64,000 nt of DNA from the NCBI RefSeq assembly GCF_037126465.1, contig NC_088202.1, forward strand, positions 87,276,160-87,340,159, read 5' to 3'. Positions 11,438 through 22,540 of this stretch are shown here, piece after piece (position 1 is the first letter of the stretch; each line of letters begins with the position of its first letter). The position numbers were made by a program, and so were the translations under genes. Under the pieces are notes generated by a model, which saw only the letters and a program-made list of their open reading frames with translations, made no database searches and was not told the origin of the DNA. Source of the DNA: Ornithodoros turicata. Lineage: Eukaryota > Arthropoda > Arachnida > Ixodida > Argasidae.

Positions 11438-12663
11438 GAAAACTTCAAAGGGTGCTCGGAAACATTTAATGTCTTCCTAAGAGCTACTACTGTAACTTTG
11501 CGCGCAGCTTTCGTTCAGGACAGGCAACCCTTAGTGGGTGTTGGCCTCCTACGCGTTCAATTTCTTTCATCGAAGCTCTGTGCGCCGATGTTGTATTTGC
11601 ATATATATTAGGCTGAACTAGTATACACGTGATATATGGAGAAGCACCTGCATGTTTCTTAATCCATGCGGCGAAACAGTTCCAGCCATCGTCATGCATG
11701 TAACTGTTGTTGTAATAAAACAAGAAAAGAAGTCGTATATCCTGCACCAGCGACATACATCAGCAACGTGAGTACCGCCTGAATTGCGTCAAAGCCGCAC
11801 CATAGCACGGTATACGAAAAATTGTGCTGAAGGAAACACGCAGAGTGAAAGCATCTTTCTTCACTTAAGCCCGGGCTCTAGTCTTACACGGGCATTCAAA
11901 TGATATAAGAGCATTGCTTATGTGCGGGTCTCCCTTCAAATCCTAGTCCTGATCGTTCGTCGGGGAACAGGACCATCAAAATGAGAACCTGCTCTTCGTG
12001 TTTACTGCGAGAGCAGTAATATTATTGTGACGCGAGATGGTCAACCATTGTGACATGTCCCATCTTTCAGGTAGCAATACAATAACGACGATGTATCAGT
12101 TTCTCAGTGTTGATTGAACTAAAAAAAAAAAAATCTTGGTGAAATTATGTATGATGGTACGATAGTAGGAAAAAAAGTTACGGAGACGTGAGCGAGCTTA
12201 CCGCGGGAGAAGTATACTCCAGATCTAGTGGGCCGAAACAAAACCTTCTTAAAAGCCGAGAACTCTGCTATGCTCTTGCCAAGACATAGCTCCCTCCTTC
12301 ATTGGTTCAGAAGCACCCACTAAGCGATCGACCAGTACATACTGGTTTTCACACAGCTTTTACACTTCGGTAACCACAGATGTGTTTAGCCACAGCAAAA
12401 AATAAAAGTAAGAAAGCACCTGGTGCTTTCATTCGAGTGTGTGTGGGTGCGTATATTTCAACGCACGCATGCGCACTAGCGGAATGTACGTGACCACTGC
12501 TGATCATATGGGCTCGTTACAGACTCTAGCTACCATGTTTACTGCGGGATCTCTGCCGTCCGGATGAACTTTTTCTTTTTCTTCTTCTTTTTTTTTTTTT
12601 GAAGAGTAGCAAGCCAAATATTGGCTGACCTCTCTCAACACTTAGAAACAACAACAACAACTC
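11438..12663. other. Unassigned DNA
   Basis: No gene was recognised. Short runs of A (12,121-12,132) and T (near 12,590) and an (ACA)n tract before 12,664 may mark decayed retroelement tails. Confidence 0.4.
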
Positions 12664-13107
12664 TGGCGTAAGCAGCGCAACATGTCTTGCACGCATACCA
12701 CGCGGCAGTTTTAAAAGGTCATGACATCCAAATGCAGTGGATCCCTAGTCACTGTGGCATTGCAGGCAACGAGGCTGTAGACGCCGCTGCACGCCGAGCT
12801 CTTCAACTCAAGCGCGTCCAAATGATGCCCATTTATTTCACCAAGGGCGACACGGGGCGAATGCTGAGCGATCTCAAGCAACAAATGTGCAGCACCTCCT
12901 GGTTAACAGGATCGGCTCGGGATTCGCTTGTGTACATGGTCGACCCAGAGTTACGCTTTCGAGTACCACCTTCTTTCACGCGACAAACGACGACTTTCCT
13001 ACATAGGCTACGGCTCAATGTACCGTACAGCGCACGGCTCCTCTTCAAACTGGGAAAGCGAGACTCTCAGAACTGTAGTGAGTGTGGCGTTGTAGAGGAT
13101 GTAGAAC
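12664..13107 (+). pseudogene. Non-LTR retrotransposon RNase H and start of zinc tail (part 1)
   Basis: The translation includes the RNase H motifs I-Q-M-Q-W-I-P-S-H-C-G-I-A-G-N-E-A-V-D, then VDPELRFRVPPSF, LHRLRLNVPYSA and the first half of the zinc tail (NCSECGVVEDVE). The frame is then broken by the insertion at 13,108. The second half of the zinc tail (VEHILLRCQKY) resumes at 17,371 after the 8-bp duplication TGTAGAAC. The reading is open across the reconstructed junction, so this was an intact 3' end when the hAT-like element arrived. Confidence 0.85.
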
Positions 13108-13301
13108 CAGAGACGGGTAACGGTAATGGTAACGGAAACAGAAATGGTATATTACCGAAATTGGAGATGGTAACGATAACGGAAACGGAAACGCATATCA
13201 CTGTCTACCATTACCGGAAACAGAAACGGAAACGAAAATTATGGTCCGGTATTGAACTCGGGTAATGATTATTAATGTTGTGCGATGACATTTTTATTTA
13301 T

Positions 13302-14662
13302 TTATTTATGTACATTCCTCAAGGGCCCTATACAAGGGCGTTCATGAGGGGGAGCAAAAACCAAGAACTTATTAAACAAGCAAAAGCGGACGTATCTTCT
13401 GCGGAGGTCAAGGTTGGGAAGGACAATAGAACGCTTAATAGAAGATATACTAGAAGGGTAATGGTAACTATTAGTGATAAAACGTGCGGCACGACTTTGG
13501 ACACTTTCGAGGGGGTCAATTAGGTTGGCTGTATGGGGGCTCCAAATACTGCAACAATATTCCAATTTTGGTCGTATTAAAGCTGTATGGGCAAGTAATT
13601 TTACACTACGAGGTGCAAATGTTAGGTTTCGTTTTAAAAAGCCGAGTTTTCTATTAGTGTCGTTTACTATGGTACTGACGTGAGTGGACCACGAGAGGTT
13701 GGAAGTGAGATGCAATCCTAAGTACTTATATGTAGCTGCAGTAGATATGAAAGATCTGTTGAGTTCGTATTTCCAGTTGTAGGCTTGTGTGGAGCGGGAA
13801 AAGGACAAAGGCACACATACGTTAAGAGGAAGCTTCCACTATGAGCACCGTGAGCTAATGATGTCAAGATCTTCCTGAAGAGAAATTGAATCTGACGAGG
13901 TACTTATGTGTCGATACAGTACGCAGTCACCAGCAAAAAGACGAAGTGACGATGAAACCGAAACTACCGGAAGGAGAGAAGAGCACGTGCCATTTATTTG
14001 CGTTGCCTGTGAGCGATTAAGTCCCAACACTACTATCAAGGTTAGGATTGGATAGCTTACACAGTAGAAAAGAGTGGCAGACAGAGTCAAAAGCATTCCT
14101 GAAGTCCAGGAAGACAGCGTCAGTTCTGATGTTACGATCAAGATTAGATTGTAGGTCATGAACGAAACAGGAAAGTGGAGTGTCACAGGAATAACTTTAC
14201 GGAAGCCATGTTGGTGCTTGTAAAAGAAATTATTTACTTCGAGATGTGAAGAGATGCAAGAGAAGACGATATGCTCAAGAATTTTCGATGGAACGCTGGT
14301 CTGCGAAATGGGACGGTAATTAAGTGGACATGATTTATCGCAATTTTTGAAAACAGGAATGACCTTCGCCGGTCACCCGGTATCTCCTGGTCAATGAGCG
14401 ACTGGGTGGAGATAATTGACAGGTATGCGGCAGATATTAGCTTAGTATTCTTGAGGATCTTTGCGTTGATGCCGTCAAAACTAGCGGACGATGATAGCTT
14501 CATTGTTTCAATGATTTTTGTAATGCCCTCAACCGATATGGTAACTTCTCTCATGGGGGAAAGGTGGAGGGTAGGTAATGCGGGGCAGTTTCGGCGGTCA
14601 TCATCCGTAAATACGCTTGCAAAAGCATCATTAAACACATGTGAGCACATGTCGTCGGGACG
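13302..14662 (-). pseudogene. CR1/Jockey-like reverse transcriptase fragment (main part)
   Basis: The minus strand encodes a reverse transcriptase of a non-LTR element. From the amino side it contains ASFDGINAKILK (finger region), a degraded catalytic motif F-A-G-D-C-V-L-Y where F-A-D-D is expected, then YKYLGLHLTSNLSWSTHV and the thumb region LEYCCSIWSPHTANLIDPLE. It ends near 13,320. Several frameshifts break it. Its upstream part lies at 16,600-16,690 beyond the hAT-like element inserted at 14,671. Confidence 0.85.
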
Positions 14663-14670
14663 GTCGTGAC

Positions 14671-16591
14671 CAGAGGTGGGCATCCTCACGAGTGTGGGTG
14701 CCCTCACCCTCACATCACCCTCACCTCACGCACATTGAGATGAGGTGAGGTGAGGCATGACTTCTAACAGAGAAACTGAGGTGAGGTGAGGTGAGGAAAA
14801 CTTCTCAAAAGAGAGATTGAGGTGAGGTGAGGAAAATGTTTCAAGAGGGATATTGAGGTGAGGTGAGGAAAATTTTTGAGAAGAAGGTTGAGGTGAGGTG
14901 AGGAGATATTTTTGACAAGGACATTGAGGTGAGGTGAGTGAGGAAAATTTTCCGAAATTGAGATTGCGGTGAGGTGAGGTGAGGTGACGAAAAAATTTTG
15001 AGAGGGAGGTTGAGGAGACGTGGAGCGGCTATTTTCAATTAAGCGATCTCTTAAAAGGCCACCGGGGAGCCAGCTTTTTCTATTACCAATGCAGGAGAAA
15101 TGTTTTTGTACTGTGAGCATAGGCTCTCTACACTAAAATGTGTTCGCTGTAAGCCCGTTAGTTTCGGACTTTCAGTTGAGTCACATACATGATAGACGTT
15201 TCAGGTCAGATGCACGTACAAGTGAATATAGCTTATGTGTGCCTTATGTATTTAGCTTAGATTTCAATACAATCAAACTAGTCAGTTGAGTCACATATAT
15301 GATGTGAGACACATGAACAAGTCAATATAGTTCCGTGTGCTTTATGTGTTTAGGTTTTAACAAAGCCAAACTAGTCAGTCTGTAAGCAGATGTCTTTCAG
15401 GTATTATTTGGAACGATAGTACATGACAACCCTATCAGAGTCTGATGTAAGAAATGGAGGCAACAACACGCGCTTGAAGTGCAATAAGCGCAAATACTGG
15501 CATATATTCCGTATTGCAACAAGTTGAACCATTGAGCTTTTAGTACGGCAATGGAGTTAGGTGAAAAGGCACAAGAGGGCTGTGTCTACGTAAAGTAATT
15601 TAATTAGTAAGTCAACATATAAGTCACTAGTAATCCGTACAGCACGTCTACCTGATTGCTTCAAAACAAGGGTCTTGAAGAAAAGGTCCCCGAATTCCGG
15701 ATACAAATGAATACGTCTGCTATTTAAATAATATTGATCGATAATATAAAGTCATAATAGACAAAAATGTACAAATAATTCGAAGTATAGCTGCATATCA
15801 ACCGGAAACGACTTCCGCAGCCCCATTATCATTCTCGCTCGAGAGATACCCGATAAAGGCCATTCCTGCCTTGCCAGTATGAAAAACAAACAACTCAAAA
15901 TTGCTCGGTTTGCGCAACTTCTCTACCCATGTACTCTACGTCCAATTTGTACTGATCGTACATGTAGTGGATACTTGTTGCAAGAAGGACGAGCCAAGCA
16001 AGGTAATGAATCTTAGTTGTGGGTACTTGTAACTTGTTGTCAGGAATAAATAAACGAAACGAATCAACCAACGTAAAAAGCCAACTACAGCGTATGCACC
16101 TACCCGCTGCTAATATTGTTTTTTATTCCGTGTTAGCGCCGCGAAGCAACTGTGGCTATGAGCGACGCCACTCCTAATTGAAAGAGCAATTGTGAAGTGA
16201 AAACGGAAAAAATTATAACAAGTGAATATATTTTAGAAAGAAGGTTGAGGTGAGGTGAGGAAGATACTTCAGAAAGCAGGTTGAGGTGAGGAAAATACTT
16301 CAGAAAGCAGGTTGAGGTCAGGTGAGGTAAGGAAAATTTTTCGGAAACAAATTGAGGTGAGGTGAGGTGAGGAAAATAATTTTAAAAGGAAGTTGAGGTG
16401 AGGTGAGGTCAGGAACGAAATCCCCCCAAAAATGAGGTGAGGTAAGGTGAGGAAAATAATTTTAAAAAGACGTTGAGGTGAGGTGAGGAACGAAATCCCC
16501 ACAAAAAATGAGGTGAGGCGAGGTGAGGAAAAACATCCGGGATGAAAATTGAGGTGAGGGCAAAGATCGTGAGGGCATTGGCCCACCTCTG
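14671..16591. mobile_element. hAT-like element with GAGGTGAGGTGAGG arms
   Basis: Exact 8-bp duplications GTCGTGAC flank it (14,663-14,670 and 16,592-16,599). The termini are the inverted 11-mer CAGAGGTGGGC. Both arms are built from degenerate GAGGTGAGGTGAGGAAAAT-type units, on the same strand at both ends (14,740-15,015 and 16,240-16,560). The middle (about 15,020-16,230) is non-coding and unassigned. The element is 1,921 bp, non-autonomous, and inserted in the CR1-like reverse transcriptase. Confidence 0.9.
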
Positions 16592-16599
16592 GTCGTGAC

Positions 16600-16690
16600 C
16601 GTCAGCGTCTTTCAGCGGAATGACTGCATGAGGTTTAGGGTTTGTTGTCCTCCAGAATTTCCGCGGGTCATTTCGGTGACTTTTCATTTT
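16600..16690 (-). pseudogene. CR1-like reverse transcriptase, upstream part
   Basis: The minus-strand frame reads NDPRKFWRTTNPK and then KDADGHD, which continues as RPDDMCSHVFND in the fragment ending at 14,662 once the insertion and one copy of GTCGTGAC are removed. This segment precedes the reverse-transcriptase domain in CR1-type elements. Confidence 0.8.
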
Positions 16691-17229
16691 ATTTTTGTGT
16701 TTTCATGACTCCATTCCCTGTAATGCTCTAAATACTACACGACAGCATGGAAACAAAGCGCAATATTGGATATCGAGGGTGCATCACTCGCTTACCTACT
16801 CGTGACATTACCTGCCTACATGACATCAAGACATGAGACATACACAACATAGACTCCACGCACTCTACTCCACCATAGCGCGAGGATGACAGCCATATGG
16901 TTTTTATTTATTTTTTACTTTCTTCATTTCACAGTGGCTGTGGCAGTATTGTTTACTACTGAGACCATCTGCCTAGGAATGCGACATTGGATGAAGTTTA
17001 CGCACATCTTAATGTGCTGGACTCAGAGTGACTGAAGACAGAAGACTGACTGAAGACATATGTTCCTACACTTCTTTAGAAATCTTGCAAGATGTGCGCA
17101 CCCCAACGACGTTAAATTACTTGTGTAGTGTGTACGCGTGACAACAACAACAACAAATAAATTAATGATAATGAATGGGGACGGTTGACACCGAAGCAGC
17201 GCTTGGGCAAAACAGGGTACTGACAAAGC
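16691..17229. other. Interior of the 13,108-17,362 element, unassigned
   Basis: Nothing recognised apart from an (ACA)n tract at about 17,142-17,156. Confidence 0.35.
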
Positions 17230-17370
17230 TGGACGGGTTGTCCTCCCGCTGCTCTGTAACAGCCGTTCCATTACCGGAAACAGTAACGTAAACAACGTAA
17301 CGAAAATATAGCACTAACGAAACTGGAAACCGTAACGAAACTATGTCCGTTATCCTTCCATGTGTAGAAC

Positions 17371-17640
17371 ACATCCTTCTCAGGTGTCAGAAATACGTTG
17401 ATGCTCGAAGGGCATTAGAGACAAGCCTCTCTCGTGTGGACTCCCCGAGCCTTCGACATCACGAAACTGTTAAGTCCTCCGTCGTCCGACAAGGCACTAA
17501 GGGCACTTGGAGACTTTCTGCATACAACCGGGCTGATGGACACTCCATTATCATCTCTGTTCTTCTCTGGGCATCATCTCTGTTTTTTCATCATCTCATC
17601 ATCTGTTCGAACTTTCTGTGTGTAACTGTACTGGGGTAGC
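17371..17640 (+). pseudogene. Non-LTR retrotransposon zinc tail (part 2)
   Basis: Reads C-V-E-H-I-L-L-R-C-Q-K-Y and ARRALETSLSRVDSPSL, the second half of the zinc tail begun at 13,060-13,107 and its C-terminal extension, followed by the 3' end of the retrotransposon. Confidence 0.8.
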
Positions 17641-17762
17641 CAGTTCGACTTCGTCGAAACTCACATCCCCATTTTTCTTCATCACATGACATCACATCAC
17701 ATATGGGCTCGTGTTCGACTCCCGTCAAGGTCACCAGCAATTTGGTGGCGTGGAGGTGGTAC

Positions 17763-18733
17763 CAAGGTATATCTAAACTGGTAGCGAAAACAAGCGAAAA
17801 TACTAAATCAGACCCATCGTCAAGGCTGCCATCATGAGGCGCGAGCGATCCTGGGTGTTGACAGTGGAGGTACGATCGTAAACAGAAAAACTTTAGAACG
17901 TGGGCATGGGTTGTGTGCGTACTAATAGGTTATTCATAATTTCAATGTAGAAAAAACTTTCTGTTGCCCCACTCGTGCACATATACGAAATCATCTACCA
18001 TCCGAGTACGTTTCCGTTTCCTGCTCCTTTGCGCATGTGTCACAGTGGGCGTGTTTATCCGTGCATTGTAATGCGGAGTTCGTATACTTTTTGGGTTACA
18101 CAGGTAGCGACGATGACATCTCGGAGCTGTAGGCCAAGATTAACACGTGTGAACTGATGAATACAATGCATCCCCTGTTGCTGGCCCCGCGAAAAAAAAA
18201 TTTCATGGGACGAGCGGCCATGATAGCGCGAGTGTTAGCAGGGATCAGCTGTGCACCAACGATGCCATGTTTTGTTGCAATGGCCACTCATTGAATAAAT
18301 GCAAACGTCTAATCACTGCGTGTGCGTATTGCTCTAGGTAAGAAATGGAGCTTAAGTGAATCTTCCTCGTTTCTGTGTGATATCACGGTTCCCTTCTGTT
18401 TAGAGTTGTCAAGATATGTGATAACTATGTGTATTTCGTATTGATATGTTTCATTAAACCTGATACGATTTATTTTTTCTGCGTTCTCGTCTGGTACTGT
18501 TGCACGGGTGAGGAAAAGGAAATACAACGCAAACGAAGTGCGCTAACGAAAACATGCCATAGCCAATTATGCACTACTTATTATTCATACTGCTGACGTC
18601 ACCTCTGACGCCATTTATTTACAATCGTAGTAGTCCGCGCAACGGATGGATGGCGCTGACCGTCTCTATCATGGCGTCATTCTGAAGACACAGAGGCCTA
18701 TGGGAGTTGCGCTACCTGTTTAGATATACCTTG
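17763..18733. mobile_element. 1 kb non-coding inverted-repeat element, copy 1
   Basis: The ends are inverted repeats (CAAGGTATATCTAAAC, then GGTAGCG). The direct repeat GTGGTAC lies immediately outside both ends (17,756-17,762 and 18,734-18,740), giving a probable 7-bp target duplication (8 bp if one mismatch is allowed). A diverged copy in the same orientation lies at 50,869-51,906. Both share an internal landmark, CGCGAGCGATCCTG. No transposase was seen. Confidence 0.75.
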
Positions 18734-18784
18734 GTGGTACTACAAGCTGCTCATTACGTTGCTATCCGCGAGAGGGAAGAGGGT

Positions 18785-19141
18785 TCAATAATCGGTGCTT
18801 CCTGTTGAGGTTATTTCCGCATATTTCGGGGCTCTACGTCGCGAGGCAACAGTAGAACACATGCCGACCATTGCGTCTCGCTCATTATAGCAAGTGTGTC
18901 GCGACGTGAAAACTCCAAGTACCATAATTATTTTAAACAATGTTAAGTAGCCAGTGCAATAAACATGTGCGTCTAACGCAGGCGAAAAATTTCTTGTCGC
19001 TTGTGAGACTGCGATGGAGCGTAGAATGCGCTTAACTTGTGAATAAAGGAAGTTGCCGTAACGTGCACCCCATCTGCGGAAGCCACGTTGATGCTTATTC
19101 AAAGAGGTGCTTAACTCAGATGAAAATAAACTGTTGATCAT
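18785..19141 (-). pseudogene. Small CR1-like reverse transcriptase fragment
   Basis: The minus-strand translation has L-N-K-H-Q-R-G-F-R-R-W-G-A-R, resembling the Q-H-G-F-R segment of CR1/Jockey reverse transcriptases. It is short and truncated on both sides. Confidence 0.4.
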
Positions 19142-20188
19142 ATTATATTGTCAAGAACGTTGAATAGGATACTGGTGATGGAAATAAAATGGAACACGTT
19201 GTTTGCCACACACGAGTGAGCATCGTCACGACTATAGCCAAACAAAAAAAGAAAGAAAGAAAGAAAGAAAGGGGTAAGATGAAAGTTGAAGGGCGAGGTA
19301 GCAGAATGAACGGTACTGATGGTAAAGATGACTGAGGTGCGGGTATCCCCGCGGATACCCGTAGGTACCCGCGCAAGTTTGTTCTTCGTGGGTATGGAAA
19401 TTCGTACCTGCATCCGCACACGAACATACCGAAGCGTACCCGAATACCCGTCAATGTACACGCAGCCCAATGCGCACGCATGTTTCAGTTATACCACGTG
19501 ACTGTCACAGCACGAAATGGTGGTGCACGACACGCAAGGGTGTCGTATTGACGCTGGGGACACTGTCCGTTAGCGAGCCGCTTTTCCAACGGTGGCGACT
19601 GCTGACATGGTTGCCAGCTTACTTAGGCGAAGTGTAGCAGTCGTGGTGTCGAAAGGTAGCCAAAATTAGCCCTATGTGGCAAACACAGTGAAAGAGTGAC
19701 AACAACAACAACTTTATTTTGAGATGATGAATGGGGAGTGTCATCGCCATGGGCGATACCCTACCACATTCTTCATTGCCCACACTATTAACATTCCCGA
19801 ACCGCACTTTCCCGGTCTCTTCATCAGCTGAACTCTGGCTCTCCCTCTCTCGGATAGAACGCGGTTCCAGTAAATGACGCAGCTGTCATCACCTCACACA
19901 CCACGGAAGGTCTGAATATGGAACGTCTTGGAAAGTATTTTGTGCCAAATGTTCACAATGGATCGGGTCGTACACCAAAAACCGACGGATTGGTTTTGTG
20001 CCTGCGGGTATTGCGGATATACCCGCTAATCCGCGGTGGCAGTGCAGGTCTACCTGCACCTTACCCGCGATGACACAGAAGTGTGTACCTACGAAGAACA
20101 AACTTGCGCGGGTACCCGCGGGTAACCGCTGGTATACCCGCACCGCACTCATCTTTTCCATCAGTTCCGTTCATTTTGCTATACCTGA

Positions 20189-21236
20189 TAGAGCACTGCA
20201 CGGGCCGGGCTCTGCGCTTTTTATGCGGGCCCGGGCCGGGTACGGGCTTGACAACGCCGGCCATGGTCGGGCATGTACGCGAACATATTTCAGGAGACTG
20301 GACAGCTGCCATTATTCATGTCACTTTTTGTTTCATTGGGTTTGGAGATATCATGGTATTCTCATCTGAGAACTACCAGTTTTTTTATATGTGTCCATGC
20401 TGATTTCGTGTAATGGGTCTCGATTTCACACGTGCACACACACACATTTGGGGACGATGGGTGTGGCGGGCGCGCTGAGATGTTTGCCGATAAGACGAAA
20501 GGAGTTGGGCGATTTGGGCAACAGAAGGAGCGTCCTTCGCTTAACCCAAGCAAGAGAGTAGCAGCCGCGTAGGTGTTCTGACATACTTCGTTCGCGTGAG
20601 AGTCCGTCACGAGGGTCAGTTAGGTTAGGTGTTCTCACATATTCGGTTCGCGTGAGAGTCCGGCACGAGGGTCAGTTAGATTAGGCGTTCTGACATATTT
20701 CGTTCGCGTGAGAGTTCGAGAAAGGGGAACTAACACCGGTGCATGCGCAGTAGCGCGGAGATCAGTCTCTCTTGAACCGCAAGGTGCACACGTATCACCT
20801 ACGCGCCGCTGCGTACAGAAAACCCTTTCTGAACTTTCTGAAGGCAGTGGGCCCTCACGGTCGGTTGTAGTGCAGGGAACTGTAGAACCAGACGTGGTGA
20901 GCCTTCCTCTTCGACTCCCCCCTCCCACACCCCCTTTCAACCTTCCCCCGGGCAACGTGCCGCCAATCTAGGCAGGCAGATCGCTCGAAATCCCTACGTC
21001 ACCCCCACCCCCCCTTCTTTTCCTCGCTGCGCTGTGCTCTTTAGTAAATCTAAATACACCTCCGGGCCTCGAGAACACATAGAGCAGAGGCGGGCTTGGA
21101 CCGGGCCTGAGCATGGAAACAGTCGGGTACGGGCTGGGCCCGGGCCTGCCGAGTCCGTATCTATAGAAGACGTCGGGCCCAGCCGGGTGGGGGCCGAAGC
21201 AGCCGGGCCTGAAAATTAGGCCCGTGCAGTGCTCTA
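20189..21236. mobile_element. hAT-like element with TAGAGCACTGC ends
   Basis: The termini are perfect inverted repeats (TAGAGCACTGCACGGGC), flanked by an exact 8-bp duplication ATACCTGA (20,181-20,188 and 21,237-21,244). The subterminal regions are rich in GGGCCCGGGCC words. It is 1,048 bp and non-autonomous. Internally it holds a 56-bp tandem repeat (20,575-20,720) and, around 20,890-21,000, sequence resembling the 3' part of the SINE seen at 23,889. Confidence 0.92.
20575..20720 (+). repeat. 56-bp tandem repeat, about 2.6 units
   Basis: Units start with GTTCT at 20,575, 20,631 and 20,687 and share TTCGCGTGAGAGTCC and GAGGGTCAGTTAG. Confidence 0.9.
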
Positions 21237-21346
21237 ATACCTGACCCTTCAACTCTCATCTTCCCCCTTTCTTTCTTTCTTTTTTGTTTGTTTGGCTATA
21301 GTCGTGACGAGGCCCACTCGTGTGTGGCCAACAACGGCAAGTTATC

Positions 21347-22075
21347 CCCCCCCCCCCTCCGTCAGTTTACGATTGCATGTAGCTTGGAAATGGTAAGTGG
21401 TCTACTGTTCCCACGAACAACAACAGATAAATTGATGGCAATCGGGAAATTCGCCACATGAGGTGCGGCCCTCTACCTCAAGGCAGAATGGACGGAATGA
21501 GATGTAACATGATGATGATACGATGACGTCGAAATATAAATTACAAGCGTAAATTTTTACACGTTTATGGTGAACACAGACTCACTTAGAAAGGTTGAAA
21601 ATCCAGCGAACCGCTCATAAGCCGAACAGTCGCCATCGCTCGTCGCTCTGTTCTGATTGTGTGGAACATTATATTAGTCTAGAAGACACGTATTACGCCG
21701 TTGACTGTGATGTCTCTCTATACAAATGAGGAATAGAGTGGCACGCGGTGACTTCACTAACCTGACACTCATTGCGCTAGAATAGTAAGGTAGTCAGGAC
21801 ACTTAAAATCAAAAGCAGGTCTGAAGGCTAAAAGGTATTGATTAAAAATTCCACAAGCTTTCGAGCTGGTGTTTGCCAAAATGATTCTGTTGTCACCTGC
21901 AAGGTGTCAAGCGTCATTAGAAACTAGGCAGGTAGACCCCTCAATGTTCCAACGTTACATCCCCACCCACTAGAAACTGGATTCGCAGTGGCGTTCATGT
22001 AATCGCTGTTACGAGGGAAACGCAGGCTTCTGATGGAGGACAGGCACTCAGCAGGCACTCAGGCAGCTACTATAC
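21347..22075. other. Unassigned DNA
   Basis: No coding domain or clear repeat ends. A C-tract lies near 21,346-21,357. Confidence 0.4.
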
Positions 22076-22197
22076 CAGTGCCGGATCCAGGGTAGGGGCG
22101 TTTGGGCAATTGCCCCCCCCCCCCCCCCCCCGCCCACAAAAAAAAAAAAAAAAAGAGAAAGAAGAAAAAGAAAAGGGATGGTCTGGATCCGCCACTA
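22076..22197. mobile_element. Short MITE with GGATCC-type ends
   Basis: CAGTGCCGGATCCAGG at the left mirrors CTGGATCCGCCACT at the right. Between them is a C-tract followed by an A-rich tract. A similar structure lies at 29,697-29,838. The target duplication is unclear. Confidence 0.5.
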
Positions 22198-22296
22198 GCT
22201 CCCATTTCCCAGAAAACGAGAGCTCGAGGAACTGTTTTGCGTTCGCATGACCATCTTTCGACTACTCAGAACTATGTTTGCGACGTCATACTGGTG

Positions 22297-22540
22297 CACT
22301 CTTAAAAATGAACTTCACCGCATAGCACGCTCCTAACCAACCATCATCTCGAATGATATCGTTATGTGCCCTGATTTGTTGAAAATGGGAGGCATACGCC
22401 TTTTTTGTGACAATTATGAACTGCATAAGTGTCACAACAAAGGCGTGCGCCTCCCGTTTTCAACAAATCAGTGGAGAGAACGATGTCATTCGGGATGACG
22501 GTAGGAGCGTGCTCTGCGGTGAAGTTCTCTATTAAGCGTG
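22297..22540. mobile_element. Inverted-repeat MITE, copy 2
   Basis: Same family as 1346-1623. The left end CACTCTTAAAAATGAAC and the CGCATAGCACGCTCCTA box are mirrored at the right. The middle is palindromic as well (CTGATTTGTTGAAAATGGGAG and its complement), so almost the whole element can fold into one hairpin. Confidence 0.75.

Larger units (their letters stand above)
13108..17362. mobile_element. hAT-like element, 4.26 kb, carrying further elements
   Basis: The element is flanked by an exact 8-bp duplication TGTAGAAC (13,100-13,107 and 17,363-17,370). The ends are imperfect inverted repeats: CAGAGACGGGTAACGG at the left and, complemented, CATGGAAGGATAACGG at the right. Each continues into runs of GGTAACGGAAACG-type words. 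It has no transposase of its own. Its interior is occupied by a CR1-like reverse-transcriptase fragment and a second hAT-like element. The 8-bp duplication and CAG-type start are typical of the hAT superfamily. Confidence 0.85.
19196..21346. mobile_element. Long-inverted-arm element with GCGGGTACCCGC core repeats
   Basis: The left arm (about 19,196-19,460) and right arm (about 20,010-21,346) are inverted copies that share GCCACACACGAGTG, GACTATAGCCAAACAAA, an AAAGAAAGAAAG tract, GATGAAAGTTGAAGGG, then GGTGCGGGTAT and GCGCAAGTTTGTTCTTCGT. The right arm is interrupted by the hAT-like element at 20,189-21,236. The centre (19,480-19,960) is unassigned. The exact outer ends and target duplication are not resolved. 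Confidence 0.6.

Noticed and set aside
13839..14186. Separate gene on the minus strand
   Set aside because: It is one frame of the frameshifted CR1-like reverse transcriptase (F-A-G-D-C-V-L-Y region), not an independent gene.
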